Positions 51,773-59,657 of a stretch of 64,000 nt of DNA are shown in pieces; position 1 is the stretch's first letter; each line of letters starts with the position of its first letter. This stretch comes from CAWGUU01 sp963825765 (GTDB lineage Bacteria; Actinomycetota; Acidimicrobiia; Acidimicrobiales; AC-14): contig CAWGUU010000004.1 of the NCBI GenBank assembly GCA_963825765.1, positions 62,001 through 126,000 on the forward strand, given 5' to 3'. Both the position numbers and the translations under genes were made by a program. The notes under the pieces were generated by a model. It worked only from the letters and a program-made list of their open reading frames with translations. It was not told the DNA's origin and searched no databases.

Positions 51773-52788
51773 GGGGCCGTCACCTCGTCGGCGATCGTGA
51801 CCGCGAGCGTCACCGCCAGCACGGCCAGCAGCGCACCGGCGACGCCGCTGAGCTCGATCCCGACCAGTCCTGCCACCAGGGTGAGGAAGGGGCCCACCTT
51901 CACGGTGGAGGCCTCGATCCGGCGCTGGACGACGAAGTTCTCCATCACCTGGTAGGCGATGAACACGACCGCCAGGCCGATGGCGTCGGACGTCGACCGC
52001 ACCGCGGCGAGGGCGACGATCGGCATGGCCCCGACCAGGGCACCGCCCACGGGCACCAGGTCCCACAGCCCCACCCACACGGCCAGCGGCGCGGGGGCCG
52101 GCACGTCGGCCACCCGGGCGACGACGAACGCGAACAGCCCCGCTGCGACCGCGGTGCACAGCGTGCTGGCGGCGTAGCCGAAGGCGCGGGCGTAGACGAC
52201 CGGGTAGAGCTCCTCGAGGCGGGCCCGGCGGCGGGGGTCGGACGCCTGGTTGATCGCCCCCTGGATGATGCGGGGCCCGTGCAGCAGCAGGAAGATGGTG
52301 AGGACCCCCGTCGCCAGGAATGCGACGCCTCTGGTGGCCGCCGCCCGCAGCGCCTCGGCGGGGGTACCGCCCTGCAGCCGCTCCGGCAGCTCGTCGATGA
52401 ACTGCTGCGTGCGCTCCGCCGCTCTGAGGTCCCTGGCCAGCTCGCCGAAGCGTTCCGACCGCTCCAGCTCCTGGGCCCTCGCCGGGGCCACCTGCTCGAG
52501 ACGGCGGGTCTGGACGCGGATGTCGTCGACGATCCCGTAGACGACGACAGCGGCGGAGGCGACGAACCCGAGCATCACGATGGCCACGGCGAAGCCCCGC
52601 CGCATCTTGCGCTGGAGCAACGAGACCACTGGATGGAGGAGCGCGGCAAGGGTGGCGGCGACGATGATCCAGCCGATCACCCGGCGGGACGCGGCCAGCA
52701 CCCCCAGGAACACGACGGTGGCGCCGAACATGGCGACGGCCATCACCGCCGAGCGAGGGCTGATGCGCAGCCGCTCCCGCGTCGCCAC
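51769..52788 (-). CDS. AI-2E/PerM family membrane protein (first of a divergent pair)
   Basis: 339 residues with about eight membrane segments. The family pattern is visible: SAVMAVAMFGATVVFLGVLA, VIGWIIVAATLAALLHPVVS, FAVAIVMLGFVASAAVVVYG, then a hydrophilic loop (VQTRRLEQVAPARAQELERS), GVAFLATGVLTIFLLLHGPR, and PAPLAVWVGLWDLVPVGGAL with FIAYQVMENFVVQRRIEAST. Annotated AI-2 exporters are in this superfamily, but most members are of unknown substrate. Its start and that of a paralogue on the other strand are 18 bases apart. Confidence 0.88.
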   Translation of the reverse strand: MATRERLRISPRSAVMAVAMFGATVVFLGVLAASRRVIGWIIVAATLAALLHPVVSLLQRKMRRGFAVAIVMLGFVASAAVVVYGIVDDIRVQTRRLEQVAPARAQELERSERFGELARDLRAAERTQQFIDELPERLQGGTPAEALRAAATRGVAFLATGVLTIFLLLHGPRIIQGAINQASDPRRRARLEELYPVVYARAFGYAASTLCTAVAAGLFAFVVARVADVPAPAPLAVWVGLWDLVPVGGALVGAMPIVALAAVRSTSDAIGLAVVFIAYQVMENFVVQRRIEASTVKVGPFLTLVAGLVGIELSGVAGALLAVLAVTLAVTIADEVTAP

Positions 52789-52806
52789 GTCGGTACAGTA
52801 CCGAGG

Positions 52807-54036
52807 ATGCCGCCCGCCGGCGCTCCTTCAGGATCTCCGGACAAGCCTGGCGAGCGCGGGGAGTCGGGCGAGCGTGGTGGGCCTGTCGTGGCCAACGGGT
52901 TCGACGCTCCGGGTGGTGGAACTGTCGGCGTCCGGGTGGTGGACCTCGACTGGCGGTCCGTCGCCTGGGTGATGGGCGCCTTCGTGGCGCTCGCCGCCGC
53001 CACCAACCTCGTCCGCACCGCTCCGAGGGCCATCACCGTGGTGATCGTCGGCACCCTCGTCGCGCTTGCGCTGACGCCGGTCGTGGGTGCGGCCGAGCGC
53101 CGGTTCCGGCTGCCCCGGCCGGCGGCGGTGGGCGTTGTCGTGGCCGGGCTGATCGTCGTGGCGGCGGCGGCGTTGGCGCTGCTGGCGCCGCCCGCCGTGG
53201 ACCAGGGCCAGCGGCTCGCCGGTGACATCGACGAGGTCGTCTCGCAAGTGGAGAACCTGCCGTTCATCGGCGACGACCTGCACAAGGCCGGGGCCGCCGA
53301 CAAGCTCCGGACCTGGATCGAGGAGCTGCCCGATCGACTGAGGGGTGCCGACACCGGCATCGGTGAGGCCGCCAAGCGCACCGCCGACGGGGTGCTGGTG
53401 GCGTTCCTGACGCTGCTGGTCACCATCGGCCTGCTGCTCGACGGCGACCGACTGGTCAGGGGGGCCCGCCGCCTGGTGCCTCCGCACCGCAGATCTCAGG
53501 CCGACCGCATCGGCAACCTGGCCTACGACACCGTGGGCCGCTACGTGGCCGGCTCGTTGCTGGTGGCCGGCATCGCCGGCGTCGCAGTGCTCGTCGCCGG
53601 GCTGGTGCTCGGCGTACCGCTGACGCCGCTGCTGGCGGTGTGGGTGGCGATCTTCGATCTCGTCCCCCAGATCGGCGGCGCGGCCGGCGGCATCCCGTTC
53701 GTGCTGCTCGGCTTCACTCAGGGGCCGGTGACCGGCGTGCTCTGCGCGGTGTTCTTCATCCTCTACCTGCAGTTCGAGAACCACATCCTGAGCCCGCTGG
53801 TGGTGGGTCGATCGGTGAAGCTGTCACCGCCGGCGACGATGACGGCGGCGCTGATCGGCGTCTCGGCCGCCGGTGTGGTGGGTGCGCTGGTGGCCGTGCC
53901 GGTGGTGGCGTCGGCGAAGGCGATCTACGTCCACGTCCGCCAGGGCCAGCCCGAGGCCCCGGGCGAGCCGCCGCCCGACGAGCCGCCGCCCGACGAGCCG
54001 CCGGCCAACGAACCCGGGCCGGCCGGAACCGGCTGA
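52807..54036 (+). CDS. AI-2E/PerM family membrane protein (second of a divergent pair)
   Basis: 409 residues. A 45-residue hydrophilic N-terminus (MPPAGAPSGSPDKPGERGES) precedes the same fold as the divergent neighbour: WVMGAFVALAAATNLVRTAP, ITVVIVGTLVALALTPVVGA, AVGVVVAGLIVVAAAALALL, LLVTIGLLLDGDRLVRGARR, VWVAIFDLVPQIGGAAGGIP, and LQFENHILSPLVVGRSVKLS. It ends with a PPPDEPPPDEPP repeat (15-base DNA units), a flexible tail. The substrate is unknown. The 18-base spacer to the other gene means both promoters must overlap the opposite coding region or the transcripts are leaderless. Confidence 0.88.
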   Translation: MPPAGAPSGSPDKPGERGESGERGGPVVANGFDAPGGGTVGVRVVDLDWRSVAWVMGAFVALAAATNLVRTAPRAITVVIVGTLVALALTPVVGAAERRFRLPRPAAVGVVVAGLIVVAAAALALLAPPAVDQGQRLAGDIDEVVSQVENLPFIGDDLHKAGAADKLRTWIEELPDRLRGADTGIGEAAKRTADGVLVAFLTLLVTIGLLLDGDRLVRGARRLVPPHRRSQADRIGNLAYDTVGRYVAGSLLVAGIAGVAVLVAGLVLGVPLTPLLAVWVAIFDLVPQIGGAAGGIPFVLLGFTQGPVTGVLCAVFFILYLQFENHILSPLVVGRSVKLSPPATMTAALIGVSAAGVVGALVAVPVVASAKAIYVHVRQGQPEAPGEPPPDEPPPDEPPANEPGPAGTG

Positions 54037-54037
54037 G

Positions 54038-54430
54038 TCAGGCGTCCAGGGCGCCGGGGTCGGCGGGGACGTCGACCGCGTGTTCCTGCAGAGCCGAGAG
54101 CGGCACGATGTCGAGGGCCCGCTCGTGGGTGGACGCCAGCACCACGTGGGAGGCGGAGCCGTCGAGGTGGGCCCGCAGCCAGTTGACGGCCGTGACGCAC
54201 CATCGGTCGCCGGGCGAGAGCCCGGGGAAATGGAACTGCGGCATCGGCGTGGTGAGGTCGTTGCCGATGCGACGCTGGTGCTCGAGGAACTCGGTCGTCA
54301 CCACCGCGCAGATCGTGTGGCTGCCCCGGTCCTCTGGCCCGGTCTTGCAGCACCCGTCCCTGTAGAAGCCCGTCATGGGTTCGGTACCGCACGGCTCGAG
54401 GTCGCCACCAAGCACATTCCTGTCGGTCAC
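54038..54430 (-). CDS. DUF2237 family protein
   Basis: 130 residues from a GTG (VTDRNVLGGDLEPCGTEPMT). The DUF2237 pattern is complete: GFYRDGCCKTGPEDRGSHTI, CAVVTTEFLEHQRRIGNDLT, FPGLSPGDRWCVTAVNWLRA, and VVLASTHERALDIVPLSALQ. Cys pairs (DGCC) may bind metal. The family is widespread in proteobacteria and actinobacteria and has no assigned function. Upstream in the same frame the DNA is open but has the sequence of a decayed HNH gene, so the GTG is the best start. It is convergent with the AI-2E gene, one base apart. Confidence 0.85.
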   Translation of the reverse strand: MTDRNVLGGDLEPCGTEPMTGFYRDGCCKTGPEDRGSHTICAVVTTEFLEHQRRIGNDLTTPMPQFHFPGLSPGDRWCVTAVNWLRAHLDGSASHVVLASTHERALDIVPLSALQEHAVDVPADPGALDA

Positions 54431-54497
54431 GGGAGAAGTATCGCGGGACGGCCGAGGACGTGCCGTATCAGGGACCGTCCGGCAGGTCGACGGGCCC

Positions 54498-54760
54498 TCA
54501 TGGCGGTGGTTCCGGCGGCTGCGGCGGGTCGGTTCCGCTGGCGGTGTGGAACCCGCAGGCCGGGCGCGCCGTGTCGTCGTCGGTGAGCCCGCCCTCGGCG
54601 TAGGGCACCACGTGGTCGACCTGGCAGTCGCAGGCGGGAACGTCGCGATCGGGATGGAAGCACTCCCGGTCCCGCACCAGCACCGACTCGCGGGTGGCCC
54701 CGGGCGAACAGTCTCGTGCGCAACCCCATGTTCTTCACCCGCGTCGGGACCGTCGAACAC
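54498..54760 (-). pseudogene. Remnant of a DUF222/HNH endonuclease gene
   Basis: Two frames together spell the C-terminal part of an HNH gene: FDGPDAGEEHGVAHETVRPG in one, then ATRESVLVRDRECFHPDRD, CQVDHVVPYAEGGLTDDD and TARPACGFH in another. The switch is at about 54696-54702. The HNH His pair (QVDH) and the Cys (CFHP) remain. No N-terminal part is present on the window side, so this is a fragment. It shows that such genes were once more common here; the intact relative is at 627-1804. Confidence 0.7.
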
Positions 54761-54921
54761 CTCCCGCCGGACCCCGCGCCACTTGGATATGCGCTGGGCG
54801 AGGACCCGAACCGCAGATCCCAGGCCGTCTAGCCAAGTCGCCCCGCACTCTTTGTCCCGGGAGCGGATCGGTCACCGGCTCGCGCCTCGTGCCCGTGGTC
54901 GCGCGACCATTGACCCCGTGG

Positions 54922-55359
54922 CTAGTTCTTCTTCAGCTCCTCGGCGAGCATCACGATGATGCCGCTGGGCCCGCGTAGATAGGTGAGCTTGTAGACGTCT
55001 CCGTAGGTGGCCACGCCGCGCAGCGGGTGGCAGCCGTGCCTCGCGGCGATCTCGAGGGCCTCGTCGATGTCGTCGACCGAGAACGCGACGCGGTGCATGC
55101 CGATCTCGTTAGGCCGTGTGGGCTCCGTCTCGATCGCGTCGGGGTGGATGTACTCGAAGAGCTCGAGGCGACCGTTGCCGTCTGGCGTCTGGAGCATGGC
55201 GATGTTGGCGTGGTTGCCGTCGAGGCCGACGGCGGTGTCCGTCCACTCTCCACTGACCGTGTCCCGGCCCAGGACGGTCAGCCCGAGGTCGGTGAAGAAG
55301 GCGATCGTCGCTTCCAGGTCACGCACGGCGATGCCGACGTTCTCGAACTTGATGGGCAT
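54922..55359 (-). CDS. VOC family protein (glyoxalase fold)
   Basis: 145 residues from the ATG at 55359 (MPIKFENVGIAVRDLEATIA). The VOC fold is shown by ENVGIAVRDLEATIAFFTDL, GLDGNHANIAMLQTPDGNGR, LELFEYIHPDAIE, and IGMHRVAFSVDDIDEALEIA, with GPSGIIVMLAEEL at the end. The His and Glu positions fit a metal site. The substrate cannot be assigned. A longer open frame upstream lacks conserved sequence, so the ATG is preferred. It lies at the border of the second peptide-modification-like island and has normal GC content. Confidence 0.88.
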   Translation of the reverse strand: MPIKFENVGIAVRDLEATIAFFTDLGLTVLGRDTVSGEWTDTAVGLDGNHANIAMLQTPDGNGRLELFEYIHPDAIETEPTRPNEIGMHRVAFSVDDIDEALEIAARHGCHPLRGVATYGDVYKLTYLRGPSGIIVMLAEELKKN

Positions 55360-55739
55360 CCGAGCACGGTACCCAGCCGCGGGCGATCTGTTCAGGCCGA
55401 CGCTTCCTCGAGTTCCGAAAGACGATCCCCTACTGCACCGTGAGCGTGCCCGCACGAGCCACCGTCGTGGGAGGCGTCCAACTGCCGCCGGAGGTGGTAA
55501 CGCCTGGCTGCTCTGAGCCGCCGGTTACGTTCGTGGCGGCACCCGAGACGGCGATCGGCCGTGAAACCCGGTCCGACCACATAAGTCCAACACCTACCCA
55601 TGTACCCACGGCACTGGCAACCCAGCGATGACCGCAACTGGGCCTGCCCATCGGCGCAATGCAGAAACGATGCCCACGCCAAGAGGAGCCTACAGCCGGT
55701 CTCTGGCGTGGGTGTAGCAGCTTCTAGACGAGTCCGAGG
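55360..55739. other. Low-information spacer before the HExxH gene
   Basis: This spacer should hold the missing N-terminal half of the HExxH gene if it were intact, but a stop (TAG at 55725) and no homologous sequence are found in that frame. A short minus-strand frame (55430-55582) is listed separately. Otherwise I see nothing. Confidence 0.4.
55430..55582 (-). CDS. Small open frame near the HExxH/YcaO genes, doubtful
   Basis: 50 residues beginning MWSDRVSRPIAVSGAATN and ending with a Thr/Ser/Gly-rich tail (TTSGGSW, then PPTTVARAGTLTVQ). GC at third codon positions is high, as in real genes, but no ribosome site is clear and the peptide has none of the usual acidic leader features of RiPP precursors. 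It is divergent from the HExxH gene. It is worth listing only because a precursor is expected near a YcaO gene and none is otherwise visible. It may be a chance frame. Confidence 0.2.
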   Translation of the reverse strand: MWSDRVSRPIAVSGAATNVTGGSEQPGVTTSGGSWTPPTTVARAGTLTVQ

Positions 55740-56351
55740 GTGCTGCTCGGCGAACCCCCAAGGGCCGATCGAGCCGCGTTCTGTGAAGCGTCGTGCCTCC
55801 TCGCCGGTCGCTGGCCTGAGATGCTCAACGAGCTGACTGAGGTGGTGTCGCAGATCGTCCTGCTCGACGGCTTCGGCGTGAACGGTTTCACCGATGTCGC
55901 CACGCACGGCGCGATCTACCTCAACCGAACGCGGATGGGACCTGACGACGCCGGGCTACCTGGCGCGATGCGGATGGCGGAGGCGATCGTCCACGAGGGC
56001 ACCCACAGCAGCTGCAATGCGGCCGCGCTCGCAGGGCCCTTCATCGCCGACGCCACGTCGGTGTCCGAGCCGGTGATGATGACTCCCCTCCGCCGCGATC
56101 CTCGGCCGCTCACCGGGCTGCTGCAGCAGCTCGTCGTCCTCGTTCGCAGCGTGCTCTTGTATGACCGTCTGCTCGACACGCCAGGGCAGCCGACTCCGGC
56201 CGTCGCCCGCCGAAAGAAGCTTCGCGAGCAAGCCGGCGAGGCGCTACGGGTGATCAGCGCCCACACCACCAAGCTGACCGAGCAGGGCCGCACGGTCGTG
56301 ACGGACGCGGCGGATTTGCTCGCCCGAAGTGCGGTCGAATCCGCGGCGTGA
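55740..56351 (+). CDS. HExxH peptide-modification protein (alpha-KG-HExxH type), N-terminally short
   Basis: 203 residues from a GTG. The HExxH motif is in MAEAIVHEGTHSSCNAAALA (H85, E86, H89), with VNGFTDVATHGAIYLNRTRM before it and VLVRSVLLYDRLLDTP after. This matches the HEXXH-motif family of RiPP clusters, now known to include alpha-ketoglutarate-dependent peptide beta-hydroxylases. Intact family members are roughly 350-450 residues; here a TAG at 55725 lies just upstream in frame, so the N-terminal half is missing. It may be a pseudogene or a naturally short form. Its stop overlaps the next gene's GTG (GTGA). Confidence 0.72.
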   Translation: MLLGEPPRADRAAFCEASCLLAGRWPEMLNELTEVVSQIVLLDGFGVNGFTDVATHGAIYLNRTRMGPDDAGLPGAMRMAEAIVHEGTHSSCNAAALAGPFIADATSVSEPVMMTPLRRDPRPLTGLLQQLVVLVRSVLLYDRLLDTPGQPTPAVARRKKLREQAGEALRVISAHTTKLTEQGRTVVTDAADLLARSAVESAA

Positions 56352-57513
56352 GCGAGCAGGACCGCGCATATGACCGCCGAATGGGGGCGCGTCGAGGTCT
56401 GCGCCCGTTCGAGTCCTGCCCGGGCATCCTGTTCGCCAGGACCGCTGCCCGCTCAGAGCCTTCGGCGCGACCGAGGCCAGCGGAGGTAAGCCGGTCATCG
56501 TCGGCTCGTCCGCGGGCTCAGACGAACGCGATGTCACGATCCGAGCGCGCAACGAGGTCGTCGAGCGAGTCAGCAACATTCTGGCAGGCCGCGCCGCCGA
56601 GCGTGCGGCTGAGACCGTCGCTTCGTACGCGCAGCTACGCCGCGGCGGCCGGCCCGCCCTCGACCCCACTGCATGGGGCCCACCAGACCTCCGCGACGCC
56701 CCGATGCTCTGGGTCAAAGGACGATCATTACTCGACGAGCGCGAGGTGCTCGTTCCGGCGGGCGTCGCGTTCATGCGCCACCGCCCGCCGCCGGGTTCGC
56801 CGTTGCTGCGGGCCGGCTCGGCAGGAGTCGCCGCCCACGCGACGACAGCGCTCGCGCTGCACCACGCGCTGCGCGAGGTGCTCGAACGCGACCTCGTGGC
56901 ACGTAGCTGGTTCGAATCCGGCCCATCGTGGATCATGACCGACCACCACCGGTGGCCCTGGCCGCTGACAGAAGCGCTCCAAACGCTCCAACTCGAGGCT
57001 ACGCGGCTCGTCCTTCCCGGCCCACACGGATTCGGGTGCGTGGTGACGTGCCTTCATGGCACCGGCGCCACGAAGCAGTCCTTCGGCGCCCGGTGCGTGA
57101 GCGGTGCCAAAGACCTCGCTACAGGCTTTGAACGCGCCGCCTACGAGGCGCTGATGGTCCGCTGGAGCATGGGGACCGAAGTCGCGCGCCGCGCATGGGA
57201 CGCGATGCGCGTCCGCCCCGACGAGCCATCGGTGCCGGCCGACGCTCTCGAGCACGCGCTGTGGACATTCCACAGACAAGACAGCCTGGGTCGCTGGCAG
57301 TCCGCATCGACACCAGCCGGAGACCTCCGCCATCGCCCAGAGCGCGAGCTCTCATCCGCCGTCGCGGAGCACACCGACGACGATGTCATCGTCGTCGACT
57401 GCACCGCGGCCCTCGGCTTCGAGGAAGTGGCGGTCGTGCGGGTCGTCGCTCCGGGCGCGCGGCGCCTGCCCGCCAAGGCCGCCAGTAGCGGCGCGCCACA
57501 CCCATTCGGATGA
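56348..57513 (+). pseudogene. YcaO-domain protein, with a one-base frameshift near the N-terminus
   Basis: The gene starts at a GTG overlapping the HExxH stop (VSEQDRAYDRRMGARRG, to GILFARTAARSE) and then the frame shifts between about 56447 and 56463. The other frame continues FGATEASGGKPVIVGSSAG, VERVSNILAGRAAERA, ALALHHALREVLERDLVARS, LATGFERAAYEALMVRWSMG, and TAALGFEEVAVVRVVAPGAR. The second and third blocks are the YcaO ATP-binding motifs. The C-terminal tail ends PFG, with no PxPxP. One missing base would explain the break. If functional, it would activate an amide in a peptide. It overlaps the GT2 gene by 4 bases (ATGA). Confidence 0.68.
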
Positions 57514-58457
57514 CCATGCACCGCTCGCCAGCACCATCGATCAGCGTCATCCTGAACACGTACAACCGAGCCGGGTTGCTTCCGCGTGCCGTCGGGAGTG
57601 TTCTGGCGCAAACCTATGACGACTTCGAGCTCGTGATCGTCGACGACGGCTCGACCGATCACACACCCGGCGTCATTGCGCAATTCGACGATCGCCGCGT
57701 TCGGTATGTACGCCAAGCCAACGCCGGCCTTTCCAGCGCTCGCAACTTCGGGGTCGCCAGCTCGTCGGGACGCTATGTCACCTACCTCGACGACGACGAC
57801 GAGGTGCTACCCGGGTGGCTCGAAGCGTTCGTCACGCTGATCTCGTCGCCCGGGTGCGGCGTGGCGTGCTGCGGCGCCCAGGTGCTCGATGCGGATAATG
57901 CCGTGAGCGAGGTGCGCAACCCCCGCGACCTCGGGGCACCGTTTGACCACTGCGTCGGCCTGTTCCACTCGGGGAGCTTCGTGTTGCGACGCGACGTGTT
58001 CGACGCCATCGGCGGCTACGCGACCGACCTGCTCTGCCATCACCAAACCGAGTTCGCGCTGCGCCTCGTGCCTTGGTGCAGCGACCATGGCCTCACTGTG
58101 GCCAGCGTTCGGCAACCGCTGCTGCGGATCCATCGCGGGCTGGAAACGGATCGCCCGCGCAGCAACCCCGAGCGGTTCCTGGCTGGCACCCGGTACATCC
58201 TCGAGCACCACGGCGCCCGGCTAGGTCGGTCGCAGATCACCTTGTCGAACTACCTGGGCAGTGCCGGGGTCAGCTCCGCGCGACTCGGCCGGTACGCCGA
58301 CGCCCGTCGGTACTTTTACCGCGCCGTGCGGGCACATCCGGCGCGCACGACGGGCTACGGGCTGCTCGCGATATCGATGCACCCATGGCTAGCTGACCAG
58401 GTCTGGAAGCGCACGGCGTTCCGACAGGAGAACCCGTGGAGTCGAAACCCAAGGTGA
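57510..58457 (+). CDS. GT2 family glycosyltransferase
   Basis: 315 residues from an ATG overlapping the YcaO stop. The GT-A fold is shown by SISVILNTYNRAGLLPRAVG, ELVIVDDGSTDHTPGVIAQF, NAGLSSARNFGVASSSGRYV and the DxD-like TYLDDDDEVLPGWLEAFVTL. A Cys-rich segment (SSPGCGVACCGAQVLDADNA) follows. With the tight overlap it is probably in the same operon as the HExxH and YcaO genes, which makes glycosylation of a hydroxylated peptide a reasonable guess. No transmembrane segment is visible. The 3' neighbour is the JmjC/cupin gene, 267 bases downstream. Confidence 0.9.
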   Translation: MTMHRSPAPSISVILNTYNRAGLLPRAVGSVLAQTYDDFELVIVDDGSTDHTPGVIAQFDDRRVRYVRQANAGLSSARNFGVASSSGRYVTYLDDDDEVLPGWLEAFVTLISSPGCGVACCGAQVLDADNAVSEVRNPRDLGAPFDHCVGLFHSGSFVLRRDVFDAIGGYATDLLCHHQTEFALRLVPWCSDHGLTVASVRQPLLRIHRGLETDRPRSNPERFLAGTRYILEHHGARLGRSQITLSNYLGSAGVSSARLGRYADARRYFYRAVRAHPARTTGYGLLAISMHPWLADQVWKRTAFRQENPWSRNPR

Positions 58458-58724
58458 CCAGGAAGTGCCCGCCCGCCTCGAGCACCCGGCGGTGCACCTC
58501 AATGCGCATCCCGGGTACGGTCGCCCAACGGTGGCGTGCCTCACGATGCTGGGCCGCATCCGTGGATGCCACCATGCCCTCCAGGCCGGCGGGGACCTGC
58601 CCGGACCGGCGCGAGCACTCGTCCAGCAAGCGGAAGCGCGTGACACCGATCGTCGCCGAACCAGATCATGGTCCAAGCCGCTCACGAGGGCGCGTCCACG
58701 GAGTCCTTTCGAAAGGAGGCGGTC

Positions 58725-59657
58725 TTGTCGCTTGACGTGTGCATGACCGAACCTGCCGTCTTTCTCGCGAAGCACTGGTCAAAACGGCCCGTGCTCGATC
58801 GGGGCGCTCCACAACGGTTCGCGGAGTTGTTCGCCGAAGCCGACGTCGAGGAGCTAGTGGCGCTGCGAGGCCTGCGCCTGCCGGCATTTCGGATGGTGCG
58901 CCAAGGAACGCTGATCGCCACCGATTCCTACACCATGGCCGCGCCCCTTGGACAGGCCGAGGTCAGTGACTTGATCGACCCAGACCGCGTCGTGCAGCTG
59001 TTCGAGGAGGGGGCGACGCTGATTCTGCGGGGGCTGGAGCGCTACCACCCCACGAGCGCGGCATTCTGCAGGAGCTTGGCCACCGATCTCGGCCACCCCG
59101 TCCGCGCCAACGCATACGTCACGCCCGCTCACGCCCAAGGACACGCGATTCACTACGACCTCCACGACGTCTTCGTGCTGCAGTGCTCGGGGCGCAAGAA
59201 CTGGAGGGTCCACGAACGGCATGTCGTCGATCCCCTCCCGGGTGAGGATGTGGACCCGTTTGTGCGCACCGAAGATCTAGGCGCGACAGTCGTCGATGAG
59301 GTGCTTCAGCCGGGCGACAGCCTCTACATCCCGCGAGGCTGGCCTCACGTCGCGCGAACTACGGGCGAGTCCTCGGTCCACCTCACGCTCGGCGTCCACG
59401 CTCTCACCTGGCTCGACGTCCTCGGTGCGGCGCTAAAACGGTCCAGCGGTTGCGCGGCGCTGCGTGCCACCATCCCCCACGCTGACGAAACCGCATTCGA
59501 GCACGGCTATACCGTGGCGATCAAGGCTTTCGGCGCCATCCTTGAACAGACACCGCCAGCGGAACTCGAGAAGCTGATGCGGGACAAGGCGAAGGCCGGA
59601 CGGACGCCAGCCGCGCTGGACACGTGGGTCTCGCGGTCACATCGAGCGGAGCCTTGA
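58725..59657 (+). CDS. JmjC/cupin_4-type Fe(II)/2-oxoglutarate-dependent hydroxylase
   Basis: 310 residues from a TTG at 58725, placed 5 bases after a strong AAAGGAGG site. The facial triad is visible: GHAIHYDLHDVFVLQCSGRK has H143 and D145, and YIPRGWPHVARTTGESSVHL has the distal His (208). This is the JmjC-like fold of ribosomal oxygenases (ROXA-type) and of RiPP-associated peptide hydroxylases. The upstream YcaO/HExxH genes suggest a peptide substrate, but ribosomal protein hydroxylation is the alternative. It is convergent with the recombinase gene, with 137 bases of overlap. Confidence 0.85.
   Translation: MSLDVCMTEPAVFLAKHWSKRPVLDRGAPQRFAELFAEADVEELVALRGLRLPAFRMVRQGTLIATDSYTMAAPLGQAEVSDLIDPDRVVQLFEEGATLILRGLERYHPTSAAFCRSLATDLGHPVRANAYVTPAHAQGHAIHYDLHDVFVLQCSGRKNWRVHERHVVDPLPGEDVDPFVRTEDLGATVVDEVLQPGDSLYIPRGWPHVARTTGESSVHLTLGVHALTWLDVLGAALKRSSGCAALRATIPHADETAFEHGYTVAIKAFGAILEQTPPAELEKLMRDKAKAGRTPAALDTWVSRSHRAEP

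Noticed and set aside
48704..52159. Long minus-strand open frame across DUF488, DUF3455, LLM and MBL genes
   Set aside because: It lies antisense to, or out of frame with, well supported genes and shows no family features.
56401..56430. GTTCGAGTCCTGCCCGGG resembling the T-arm of a tRNA
   Set aside because: No acceptor stem, D-arm or anticodon arm can be built around it, and it lies in the YcaO coding region.
58465..58746. Open frames between the GT2 and JmjC genes
   Set aside because: Frames on both strands have fragments that look protein-like (for example HRRVLEAGGHFLVTLG on the minus strand), but none is long, has a ribosome site or matches a family.
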